From Planctomycetota bacterium (lineage in GTDB: Bacteria; Planctomycetota; UBA1135; GCA-002686595): a DNA stretch of 64,000 bases. Shown here piece by piece: positions 26,992 to 36,200 of the stretch. The notes below the pieces were generated by a model. The model did not search any database. It had not been told where the DNA came from and saw only the letters and a program-made list of their open reading frames with translations. The translations under genes were made by a program, and so were the position numbers. Within the stretch, counting starts at the first letter, position 1; every line of letters begins with the position of its first letter. The DNA is taken from positions 186,001 to 250,000 of the forward strand of contig NYUD01000091.1 of NCBI GenBank assembly GCA_002683825.1. Direction: 5' to 3'.

Positions 26992-28155
26992 CTATTCACT
27001 CTTCCAGAAGTAAATCCCCCCGGCCTGCAGTCCCAAATCGACGGTAGCCACCGACCGGTTCTTCTGCAGATCGATCACATCCAGGGTTCCCATCTCGCCG
27101 CCCACGCCTTCGTTGGAGACGAATGCGAAACGGCTGTCGTCCGAGATCACCACGCCGTGCGTCACTCTGCGGCTCGAGGGCAGCCGCGCCAGCTCGCGAC
27201 CCTTCTCCAGGTCCCAGATGCCGATGCCCTGAGCGCTCTTGTAGGTGACGACAAACTGCTTGCCGTCGGGGGAAACCTCGACGTTGTAGGGGCCCTTGTC
27301 CGTCGGGAAGCGCCGTACGATCTTCCAGGCCTCCGTGTCGACTTCGACCACCTGTTCGGCGCCGTTGAGTGCCACGTAGACGAACTTCTTGGTGGGGTGG
27401 GGGTAGACCCAGGTGGGTTTCGGAGAAGGGCCGTGCCCTCCATGGGCTGAGTGCTCCCCGTGCTCGGAGTGCTCCCCGTGCTCGGAGTGTTCCCCGTGCT
27501 CGGAGTGTTCCTTCCCGTCGTGGCCATCCTTCGACATGGGGCTGTCCTCTGACGTAAGTTTGAGAACGCGTTCGACCTCGAAGGTGACGGCGTCGATCTC
27601 GAAGAGCTCGCCGCTCATCATCGCGCAGGAATAGTGCTTGAGTCCGTCGGGTGAGATCCGGGAGCCGTGGGGCATCGGACCCGTGGTCGTCCGGGCGACT
27701 TCGATCATGTCGTCGGGATCCACGATCGAAACCGAGCTGGGAAGCATGTCTCCGTGCAGGTCGAAGTTGACGCAGTAGAGCAGCCCCGTAGCCTCTGAGA
27801 TTTGCATCGTGGCAGGGAAGAGCCCCAGCTCGCACTGGCCGACCAACTTGTTGGTGGCTGTCTCGTACTTGTAGAGGATGCCGAAGGGCTTGCCGTGGGC
27901 CACCGTGACGAACCAGTGCTTGTCGTCGGGAGAGATGGCCAGGCCGTGGGGCCCCTCGATTTCGGTCGGTTGGTAACCGATCTGGATCGTCTGGGCGACC
28001 CTTGCCACGCCTGTGTTCGAGTCGAATTCAATCAGGTGAACGTGGTCGTCAGACTCGGTCGTGACGTACACGTAGTACCTGGCGCCGGTCTCTTCCCGGG
28101 GTGCAGAGCCGAGGGAGGCGGCGAGGAGGATGCTGGTGGTGATTGCGGTCCACAT
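26992..28155 (-). CDS. exported YncE-type beta-propeller with His-rich tract
   Basis: A 387-residue protein with an N-terminal signal sequence (MWTAITTSILLAASLGSA). The rest is a seven-bladed-propeller-like fold of the YncE/cytochrome-d1-like superfamily, with recurring segments such as HGLAISPDDKHWFVTV, HGSRISPDGLKHYSC, YNVEVSPDGKQFVVTY and HGVVISDDSRFAFVSN. It lacks a haem-binding CxxCH. Between two blades (about residues 215-240) lies a His/Glu/Ser-rich run of GEHSEH repeats, a plausible low-complexity metal-binding loop. The gene begins 16 bases after the upstream LVIVD gene on the same strand and probably shares its transcript. Function unknown. Confidence 0.8.
   Translation of the reverse strand: MWTAITTSILLAASLGSAPREETGARYYVYVTTESDDHVHLIEFDSNTGVARVAQTIQIGYQPTEIEGPHGLAISPDDKHWFVTVAHGKPFGILYKYETATNKLVGQCELGLFPATMQISEATGLLYCVNFDLHGDMLPSSVSIVDPDDMIEVARTTTGPMPHGSRISPDGLKHYSCAMMSGELFEIDAVTFEVERVLKLTSEDSPMSKDGHDGKEHSEHGEHSEHGEHSEHGEHSAHGGHGPSPKPTWVYPHPTKKFVYVALNGAEQVVEVDTEAWKIVRRFPTDKGPYNVEVSPDGKQFVVTYKSAQGIGIWDLEKGRELARLPSSRRVTHGVVISDDSRFAFVSNEGVGGEMGTLDVIDLQKNRSVATVDLGLQAGGIYFWKSE
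27451..27510 (-). repeat. 18-bp tandem repeat inside the propeller gene
   Basis: Three head-to-tail 18-bp units (27451-27468, 27469-27486, 27487-27504) plus a partial fourth. The first two are identical and the third differs at one base (C to T). On the minus strand each unit encodes a permutation of G-E-H-S-E-H. The in-frame unit length means copy-number change would lengthen or shorten the His-rich loop without breaking the protein. Confidence 0.9.
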
Positions 28156-28171
28156 GATCGATTGTCCTGGG

Positions 28172-30148
28172 TCACTCGCCGCGGGGAAGAGCCAGTTCCA
28201 CGGCCCACAGGCCGGAGTTCCAGTCGGAGAAGAAGACCTTGCCTTTGTGCGGCTGAGGACCCCATACCATCGGAGCGTTCGAGATCTTGCCTTCGGGATC
28301 GTCGGGGAGGTACCACGCGATCTCGCGTCCCTGGCGGTAAAGGTCGCCTTTCAGTTCGCCGGAGATGTCGATTACCCGCAGGCCGCCGTTGTAGTAGGCG
28401 GCGTACAAGATGTCGTCTTCCACCCAGAGGTTGTGGGTTCCGGCTTCCGGGACTTCGTAGCGTGCAACCTCCTCGGGATTTTCCGGGTCCGTGAAATCGA
28501 TGAAGTGCAGCCAACCGCGGGGGTAGGTCGGCTTGTCCTTGACGTTCAGTCCGTAGGGGAAGGCTTCGTCCCCCGCGATGACGTAGAACTTCTCTGTTTC
28601 CTCGTTGTAGTACGGGAAAGCGGCGTGGTTCCAGCCGCTGGGATAGGCGTAGTGACCGATCGAGACCGGATTTTCGACGCTACCGCCCACGACCCCGTTA
28701 CCGACATCGACCAACCAGACCCCGTCCTTCCAGTTTGAGGAGTAGGCGATGCCGTCGACGACCCAAACGTCGTGAATCGAGTGCCCCGTGGACTCGAGTT
28801 CGAATTTTCCGACGCGATGGGGATGGGTCGGTTCTTCGATGTTGATGATGTCGTAGCGCCTGCCCGCGCTGAGCGCGAAGACGTGATCGTCGTAGATGAA
28901 CAGGTTGTGCACGCCGCCCGTGAGGTTCTCGGTATAGGTCGAGATGATCTCGGGTTTGCGAGGATCGTGGACATCGATGAGCACGATGCCGTTCTTGCGG
29001 TTTGAGGCGCCTTCGCGGCTGATGATGCAGAGCGTTCCGTCCTCGGAAACCTTGACGTCGTTGACCGTCCGGGCGTCGACCGTGATCCGAGCGATCTCCT
29101 CCATGTTTTTCGGATCGGTGATGTCCCAGAAGATGGAATCGCCATTGGCGCCCCAGGTGCCGGTCACCGCGTAGTCCCGTCCGTCGATGCCCTCCCAAAC
29201 CCAGAGGTCGGAAGTGTGGACATCCTTGACTGCACCCTGTCCGACCAGGCGAACGCGGCGCTGTACGCGGCGGGCGTCGATGCGGACGGTCCGGCTGTCG
29301 CAGAGATTCGCGCACGTTGCCACGATGGTGTATTCGCCTGGCTTTTCGGCGACGAAGCGACCGTCCTGATCGATCTGCCCGGACGCTGCCTCGCCCAGTC
29401 GATCATCGGGATCGCACGCGACTGCGAAGCGGATCGGAGCATCCTCTACGACGCTTCCCGACGCATCTCTTGCAGTCACGTTGAAGGTCAAGACGTCACC
29501 CGTGCGGGCCGAGGTTACCGGTCGGCTTAGCTCGAGACTGCGCACAGGATTGGCGACGACGCGAACTGAGGCCGTCTCCACGAGGCCCTCGATGTCGGTT
29601 TCCAGAACACACTCGCCCGGCTCATGGGCCTGGAGGCGTCTGAAGGTGTCGACTGTGGCGACGTTTTTGGAGCGACTCTTGATCAGCGGTCGGATGTCGT
29701 GACGCTCGTTTCCTACCTCGTCGATGATCCGCACGACGATCTTGGCGCTCGTGCCGGCAAAAATCCTGGAAGGAAGGTCGACGAATGTGATCTCGGAGAT
29801 CTTCGCCGGTCGGACAAGCACAGGAACTTCAGCCGAAACCCGTTCGCCCGCTTTGCGGGGCGTGCGAATGACGATCTTGAACTTTCCGGGAGCGACGGCC
29901 GTGACGCGCCCCGTGCTATCGACACGCAGGCTGCCCCGTGCCTTGGCAAAGTACAGGAGTGTCATGTTCTCTTCTTCATTGCCTTGCGAATCGAGAACGA
30001 TGACTTCGAGCTGGGCTGTCTCACCGACCTTCAGGTCGAGCGACTCCGGGTGAACACGGATTCTTCGAGCACTGTCTTCTTGGGCGTGGATCAGGACCGG
30101 AAGGCAGACAAAAACCAGGAGCAGGAACGGTCGAACAAGTGAAGTCAT
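28172..30148 (-). CDS. exported protein with Ig-like (BIG2) domains and LVIVD-type propeller
   Basis: A 658-residue protein with a clear signal peptide (LVRPFLLLVFVCLPVLIHAQ). The N-terminal about 290 residues contain Ig-like segments of the BIG2 type (LDLKVGETAQLEVIVLDSQGN ... STGRVTAVAPGKFKI, and further repeats near VTSARTGDVLTFNVTA and GRFVAEKPGEYTIVA). The C-terminal half has LVIVD-type repeats: SIFWDITDPKNMEEIARI, IVLIDVHDPRKPEIISTY, YDIINIEEPTHPHRVGKF, LHFIDFTDPENPEEVARY, LRVIDISGELKG. These usually form a surface-exposed beta-propeller. The His-rich YncE-type gene follows closely. The 289 bases upstream of this start (30149-30437) contain no gene; no convincing promoter was identified there. 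Confidence 0.82.
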   Translation of the reverse strand: MTSLVRPFLLLVFVCLPVLIHAQEDSARRIRVHPESLDLKVGETAQLEVIVLDSQGNEEENMTLLYFAKARGSLRVDSTGRVTAVAPGKFKIVIRTPRKAGERVSAEVPVLVRPAKISEITFVDLPSRIFAGTSAKIVVRIIDEVGNERHDIRPLIKSRSKNVATVDTFRRLQAHEPGECVLETDIEGLVETASVRVVANPVRSLELSRPVTSARTGDVLTFNVTARDASGSVVEDAPIRFAVACDPDDRLGEAASGQIDQDGRFVAEKPGEYTIVATCANLCDSRTVRIDARRVQRRVRLVGQGAVKDVHTSDLWVWEGIDGRDYAVTGTWGANGDSIFWDITDPKNMEEIARITVDARTVNDVKVSEDGTLCIISREGASNRKNGIVLIDVHDPRKPEIISTYTENLTGGVHNLFIYDDHVFALSAGRRYDIINIEEPTHPHRVGKFELESTGHSIHDVWVVDGIAYSSNWKDGVWLVDVGNGVVGGSVENPVSIGHYAYPSGWNHAAFPYYNEETEKFYVIAGDEAFPYGLNVKDKPTYPRGWLHFIDFTDPENPEEVARYEVPEAGTHNLWVEDDILYAAYYNGGLRVIDISGELKGDLYRQGREIAWYLPDDPEGKISNAPMVWGPQPHKGKVFFSDWNSGLWAVELALPRGE

Positions 30149-30437
30149 GGAGGCGGTGAACTTCGGGTCGGTGCCCTCCGAGGGCCGTTTCCGGGAGTGA
30201 GGGAATCGCGGAAAGACCGCGAGAGTCGGATCCTAACATCGCAGCCTGCTCGTCGGGTTCCTTCCCCTGAATGCTCACCCGGAGTTCACGTTCAGGAGAT
30301 GTATCGGAAGCGCTTTCCGGGGCGACAGGCCCCAAAGCTCCTGGGAGGTCGGCAGCGAGCACGGGGCTTTCGCCTCGCCTCACTCGCCGAAGGCGAATTC
30401 CGACAGACCTCCCCCGCCGTTTTGAGGTGGAGCCTTG

Positions 30438-32285
30438 CTAGGATTCGATTTCGATTTCTACAAGAACAAAACGCGCCTGCCTGGAGGCGATGATGTGAAC
30501 TCGGTTCGAGTCCTCGAAGGTGAATCCGTGTGTCCGCAGGAAGCCCGTATAGCCACTGGATATTTCGATGCCGTCGACGACGATATAGCGATGTTCGCCG
30601 GAGCCGGCGACGTAGACGAGGTGCTTTCCATCCGGTGAAAACTGGATCGTCCGTGCCAATACGTCGTCGAACGCCGGGCCGACGACGCCGTCCCTGACGA
30701 CATGGCACTTGGGCCCGTTGTCGGTCGAGTAGATGAAATAGGCGACGTGCTTGCCTTCCGGGTCGAAGATCGGGTTGCGCACGGTGAAGTACGTCGGGGA
30801 GCCTTTTCCGGGAATGCGCTCACCTTCGGGACCGTATTCCTTGCCGTCGACATAGGCGACCCAGCGCCCTTCGCCCTTCTCGGCTGCGCAGATGACGCGA
30901 CCACTGTCTCGGCTGAACGCGGGCTTGGAGAAACGCGCGTAAGTCGGAGATTGCTTGCCGTTGAAGACGAGCGTCTCCCCGTCTTCCCGCTCGATGGAAT
31001 AGATGTAATTCTCGCTGCCCGGCAGAAATTCGGGGACGACCTTTCCAAGCTTGTCGAACGGAGGGCTTTCCTTGCCGTCCACGACGACGACGGTTTGACC
31101 GTTCTTTCCGACGGTGTAGAGGTGGTGCGTGCCGGTGGCGCTAAACACCACGCCCGGGGCCTCGATGACGTCATAAGCCGGCCCCTCCACCCCGTTGATG
31201 AGCGCCCGTTGCTTGCCCTTTCCACCGCGGACGACCCCGGTACTTCCACCGCTGGGGCTGAAGGTCAGCTTGGAGAAGCGGCCCTCCAGTTCTTCACCGT
31301 TGAGGACCAAGAACGGGAATTTACTGTCCGCGTGGCTCGCCAGGTAGGCGACGCTGGATCCATCGTGACTGAAGCTCAGGTTGCGGCAGTCCGCGTAGCT
31401 CTTGCCCAGCTTTCCATCGAGCAGCACGTGGTACCGTCTTCCCTTGCGGACGATCAATCCCGAACGCGTGCCGCTGGAGGAAAAGTCGAAGCGGGGCTGT
31501 CGGATCTCATCGAAAGAGCCCAGTGCGACTCCGTCCATGACCGGAATCCACATGGCGCCCCGTTTTCCGATATAGCTGCAGTGCTCTCCGCCGGGGCTGA
31601 AGCGGATCGCCACGATGGCGTCGAATGAGGGGCCCTCTTTTCCATCGATGACCGCGACTTGCTTGCCGTCGATGGTGGCGATGAATCCGTAGTGCTCGTT
31701 GTTCTGGCTTAATTTGATGGGCTGTTTGGAAATCAACTTGTAGGGACCGATCTCCTCGCCGTCGATGAGAGCGTAATAGTTGGCGTTGCGCTTGCCGACG
31801 AAACCGTAGCGGCTGCCGTCCATGCTGAAACGGATACCGCCGGTCGATATGCGTCCGTACTTGTATTCGGCATCTCCTACGACAACGTAGCTCTTGGTTC
31901 CTCGCACCCCCATGTAGGTGAGGGTCCTGCCGTCTGGAGCGTAATTGATGCTTTCGGGTCTGAAGCCCTCGAAAGGCTCGCTGGCAACCCCGTCTGAATA
32001 AACTTTCACCGTCCCGCTTTCGATCGACATGTAGGCGAGGTGGCGTCCGTCCGGACTGACCATGATGGACTCCGGCGGAATTTCCGGATCCATGAGGCCC
32101 AGGGTCGTGTGGCGCACCTTCAGCCGTGGTCCGGTTTCGGGCCCCTTGGGCGCGACGACGAATTCCTCTACCGGAAAGCTGAGGGCCTCGCTTGCCTCGG
32201 TCTCCTGTGCCGTTCGCCGGGAGAGTGCGGGCAATCCCACGACGAGTGCGGCGAGGAGGCCGAGCTGCGAGAGAGTAAGGGGCAT
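30438..32285 (-). CDS. exported PD40/WD40-like beta-propeller protein
   Basis: A 615-residue protein, taking the ATG that gives the signal peptide MPLTLSQLGLLAALVVGLPALS. The body consists of many short repeats of about 40 residues of the type F-S-P/x-D-G-x-x-x-A-Y-x-x-x-x-x-G-x-x-x-V-x-x-D-G-x-E, e.g. SPDGRHLAYMSIESG, APDGRTLTYMGVRG, SMDGSRYGFVGKRN, SPSGGSTGVVRGGKG, SPDGKHLVYVAGSG. This matches the PD40 (TolB-type) propeller pattern, with about 10-12 copies. Function unknown. It lies 166 bases downstream of the Cys-repeat gene of the metal operon on the same strand, so it could be a distal member of that transcript. Confidence 0.78.
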   Translation of the reverse strand: MPLTLSQLGLLAALVVGLPALSRRTAQETEASEALSFPVEEFVVAPKGPETGPRLKVRHTTLGLMDPEIPPESIMVSPDGRHLAYMSIESGTVKVYSDGVASEPFEGFRPESINYAPDGRTLTYMGVRGTKSYVVVGDAEYKYGRISTGGIRFSMDGSRYGFVGKRNANYYALIDGEEIGPYKLISKQPIKLSQNNEHYGFIATIDGKQVAVIDGKEGPSFDAIVAIRFSPGGEHCSYIGKRGAMWIPVMDGVALGSFDEIRQPRFDFSSSGTRSGLIVRKGRRYHVLLDGKLGKSYADCRNLSFSHDGSSVAYLASHADSKFPFLVLNGEELEGRFSKLTFSPSGGSTGVVRGGKGKQRALINGVEGPAYDVIEAPGVVFSATGTHHLYTVGKNGQTVVVVDGKESPPFDKLGKVVPEFLPGSENYIYSIEREDGETLVFNGKQSPTYARFSKPAFSRDSGRVICAAEKGEGRWVAYVDGKEYGPEGERIPGKGSPTYFTVRNPIFDPEGKHVAYFIYSTDNGPKCHVVRDGVVGPAFDDVLARTIQFSPDGKHLVYVAGSGEHRYIVVDGIEISSGYTGFLRTHGFTFEDSNRVHIIASRQARFVLVEIEIES

Positions 32286-32451
32286 GATGGGGAGCTGAAT
32301 GCGGAAGGCTGTACAGGGGGGGGGCAAGACCGGGGGTCTGTCTTCCTACGGCATCGATCGCCGAGCGTTGGCGATGCCTCCTGCTCGCATCTGGCGTGGC
32401 GCCGAGTGTGGCGGTGCACCCGCAGGACCGCGGGTTCGGCGTCAGGCGTTC

Positions 32452-33141
32452 CTACTTCTTTTTCGCGGCATCGAGGCGTGCGACGTTCCTTTCCGGGCTC
32501 TTGTGGAAACCCTTCATGCAGCGCTTGCAGCACACACGAACGAGTCGTGTGCCGTAGAGAAAGTTCACCGGGTCGTCCCCCAGTTCTTCGCCCCTCATCA
32601 AGCAGGTTTCCATGGCGTAGTCCTTTAGCTGCGCCTGGATCAAGCCCATGTCGAGTTTGTCCATGAACTTGTTGGGATCCTTCTTGAAGCCCTTGACGCA
32701 GCCCTTGCAGCAGAGGCGGACCAGCCGCGTTCCGTACACGTAGTCGAGGGGTTTGTCATCGGCGTCCAGGGGCTCGTCGCTGACGATGCAGGTCTCGAAG
32801 GGGTAGCCGTCCATCTGGCTCTTGACGACGGCTTTGTCGACTTTCGCGAGGGCCGGCTTGGGGTTCTTCTTGAGTTGCTTGACGCAGCCCTTGCAGCAGA
32901 GGCGAACCAGGCGTCCTTCATAGACCAGATTGATCGGCTCGCCCATCTCGCCCAGGCCCTCGTTGCTGACCACGCAGGTGGTGAGCGGGTAGGAGGGAAG
33001 TTGCTTGACGATCACAGCCTCTTTCGAGGTGGTGAGCTTGCTCTTGGCCTGGGTGAATCTCGATTCCTTCTCCTGGGGGGCGAAGGCGAGTGCGGCGCCG
33101 CTCACGGCGCAGAATGAAAGGAGGAGGAGGAGCGTTTTCAT
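32452..33141 (-). CDS. exported protein with three YHS/TRASH-like Cys repeats
   Basis: A 229-residue protein with a signal peptide (MKTLLLLLSFCAVSGAALA). The mature part is three tandem repeats of about 62 residues. Each has a lone Cys (56, 118, 180), then G-x-R-L-V-R-L/V-C-C-K-G/R-C (Cys82/83/86, 144/145/148, 204/205/208), then K-x-x-P and an L-x-K-x-D-like end. The pattern is similar to single YHS or TRASH metal-binding domains. Four Cys per repeat suggests three metal sites in the periplasm. It lies 85 bases after the RND pump gene on the same strand, which points to metal handling, probably Cu or Ag. Specific metal and function are inferred, not known. Confidence 0.82.
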   Translation of the reverse strand: MKTLLLLLSFCAVSGAALAFAPQEKESRFTQAKSKLTTSKEAVIVKQLPSYPLTTCVVSNEGLGEMGEPINLVYEGRLVRLCCKGCVKQLKKNPKPALAKVDKAVVKSQMDGYPFETCIVSDEPLDADDKPLDYVYGTRLVRLCCKGCVKGFKKDPNKFMDKLDMGLIQAQLKDYAMETCLMRGEELGDDPVNFLYGTRLVRVCCKRCMKGFHKSPERNVARLDAAKKK

Positions 33142-33226
33142 GGCTTTCTTGGGTTTCCGGTTTCTCGATCGGTACGGGGCCTCAGGGTAGCGCATCACCG
33201 CGATCCGGGAAGCCTCGGGGACGCAT

Positions 33227-36200
33227 TCATTGGCGGGGGTACGGGCGGAATACGGTCAGGCGTAGCTCTTCCGACCAGCAAAACAAAACTGGTACAACGA
33301 GAATCGTCGAGAGCGCGATGAGCATCCCGCCGAACGAGGGCAGGGCCATCGGGATCAGGAGTTCCGAGCCGCGCTGGTCGGAAGTGAGAATCGGCAGGAG
33401 GGCCAGCAGGGTCGAAGCGCTCGTCATCAGGCACGGACGGATCCTGCGTTTACCGGCGGCGAGTGTGGCTCTGCGGATCGCCTCGACGGAATCGGGGCGG
33501 CTTTCCCGGAAACTCTGTCGCAGGTAGGTGGCCAGGACGACGCCGTCGTCGGTGGCGATGCCGAAGAGAGCCAGGAAACCGACCCACACCCCGACGCTCA
33601 GGTTGGTCTTTTGAACGCCGAAGAGCTCCTTCATGGAATGACCGAAGAGGTTCCAATCACCCATCCAATCCTGGCCGTAGAGCCAAAGCAGGAGAAAGCC
33701 CCCGGACCAGGCCACGGCGACGCCGGAAAAGACGATGGCGGCCGTGACCGAGGATCGGAACTGCAGGTACAGGACGATGAAGATCAGGGCGAGCGAGAGG
33801 GGAACCACGACACGCAGGGTTTGGCGCGCGTGCTGTTCGTTTTCGTAGGACCCTGCAAACTCGAAGCTGACGCCGGGGGGCACACTCAGCTCGCCCCGGT
33901 CGATCTTCGCCTGCAGGTAGGCTCGACAATCGGCGACCACACCGCTTTCCGCCAGGCCCTCGAGGGCGTCGAAAATGACATACCCGACCGGAGAGGTGTC
34001 TTCGCTCTTGAGAACCTGCGGCCCGCGGACGAATCGAATCGTGGCCAGTTGTGACAGGGGAATCTGGGCGCCGCTGTCGGTAGGAATGGCGATGCGCCCG
34101 AGACTTTCCAGATCGTCACGCGATTCGCGCGCGTAGCGCACACGTACCGGATAGCGTTCGCGACCCTCGACGGTCGTCGTCAGTCGCTTGCCGCCGACCC
34201 CGACTTCGATGACCTCCTGGACGTTGCTGATGTGCAGGCCGTAACGTGCCAGGGCTCTGCGATCGAGGTCGATCTCGAGATAGGGTTTGCCGACGATGCG
34301 ATCGGCCTGAACCGTGTCACTGGCGATGCCCGGGGCCTCTTTGAGGTGGCGCTCCAGATCGAGGCCGAAGGCCTCGATCGTCTTGAGGTCCGGGCCCTTG
34401 ACCTTGATCCCCATCGGGGCGCGCATGCCGCTTTGCAGCATGACGATGCGGCCTTCGATGGGATACAGCTTGGGAGCCGAAGTCGTTCCCGGCACAGCGG
34501 CGGCGGCGAGCACCGCCTGCCAGATGTCGTCCGGGCTCCTGATGTGATCGCGCCACAGTCTCTTCGGCTTGCCGTCTTCTCCGGTTCCGTACTCGTTCTT
34601 GTAGCGAATGATGGTCTCCATCATCCCTATCGGCGCGGGGTCCAAGGCGGAATCCGCGCGACCGATCTTTCCGACCACGGAATCCACTTCCGGGATGGCG
34701 GCGATCGCCCGATCCTGAAAGCTGAGTACCTCGAAGGCCTCGCCGAGGGAGCCGTGGGCCATCGTTGAGGGCATGAAGAGGAAGGAGCCTTCGTCGAAAT
34801 CGGGCAGAAACTCCTGACCGAGTCCAGGGAAGGTGGCCACCGCGCTGTTCCACAGGCTTGTGGTCTTCAATACGGGGGCCAGGGGGGCGAAGACGCGTGC
34901 GAAACCGAGCCAGGCACAGGCCCCCGATACGCAGAGCAAGAGGGGAAGTGCGAGCGCACTCATTTTTCTGCGCAGGGCCAGGGCCAGTAGCCATGGATAG
35001 CTCCAGCGAAAGAACAAGAAGGAGACGAGCACGACACCGCAGATCAGGCCGACGAAGGCGATGTTGTCGTTCAGCTCCGAGGTCGGTCCCAGGGGCATCC
35101 AGCGCCGGCTCAACAGGAATAGAATGAACATGGCGCAGGCCATGTGAAGCAGCGTCCCGATCCCACCGCGCACGAGGAGCCCGAGGCGGGGAGCGAAGAA
35201 GATGTAGGCGCTCCATGCCAACAGGGCAAGGCCGATGGGCGGGGCGAGAAAGAAACCGAACAGCCCGGCGATCAGTGCCAGTACCGCGTGGAGACCGCGG
35301 CGCAAATTGCGCGGTGCCCCTCGCTTGCGTCCGAAGATCAGGCTGCACGCCGGAGGAAGGAGCGTGAGGGCCAGCACCAGGGATGAGATGAGCGCAAAGG
35401 TCTTCGTGTAAGCCAGGGGCCGGAAGAGCTTGCCTTCCGCGGCCGTCAGCGAAAAAACCGGTAGGAACGCAATGATTGTCGTCGCGACCGAGGTGATGAT
35501 CGCTCCAGCGACTTCGATGGTCGCCTCGCGCACGACGTCCAGCTTCGATTCCTCCGGCGGAGCCTCCTGCAATCGGCGCAGGATGTTCTCGGTGATCACG
35601 ATCGCCATGTCGACCATGGTTCCGATCGCTATCGCAATGCCGGCCAGCGCAACGATGTTGGCCTCTATGCCGGTGAGCTTCATCAGGCAGAACGTCGCAC
35701 CGACCGAGAGCGGCAGCAGTCCACCGATCAGAATCGAACTCGGGAGGTGCAAGAGCATCAGCAGCACGACCAGCGCTGTCACCAACACCTCGGCTATCAG
35801 GGCGTCTTCAAGCGTGGCCAGGGTCTCGACGATCAGTTGCGTGCGGTCGTAGAAGGGGACGATCGTCACCTGCGAGAGTTCGACCCATTCAGGCCAGTGC
35901 TCACGCGCGTGGGTTCTCAGCCAGACGACCCAGGCGTCCTCGCTCGAGAGTTCTCGGCGCTGCGCGATATCCTCGATACCGTTCTCGCGGGCGAAATCGG
36001 CGATCCGGCTTTTCTCGACCAGCGTCCGGTCGAAGACCGGGCGTGCGGGCAAGCCCTGCTCGATCGTTCGGATCTTCTCCTTCAGGTTCTGGATCGCCTC
36101 CATGGGATTCGCGCCATAGCGCACGACCGCAACCCCACCCACGGCTTCGGTGCCCTCTTTGTCCAGGGCCCCTCGCCGCTGTGCCGGGCCCAGACTGACG

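Noticed and set aside
27451..27510. CRISPR-like repeat array
   Set aside because: The units are contiguous 18-mers without spacers and lie inside a coding frame.
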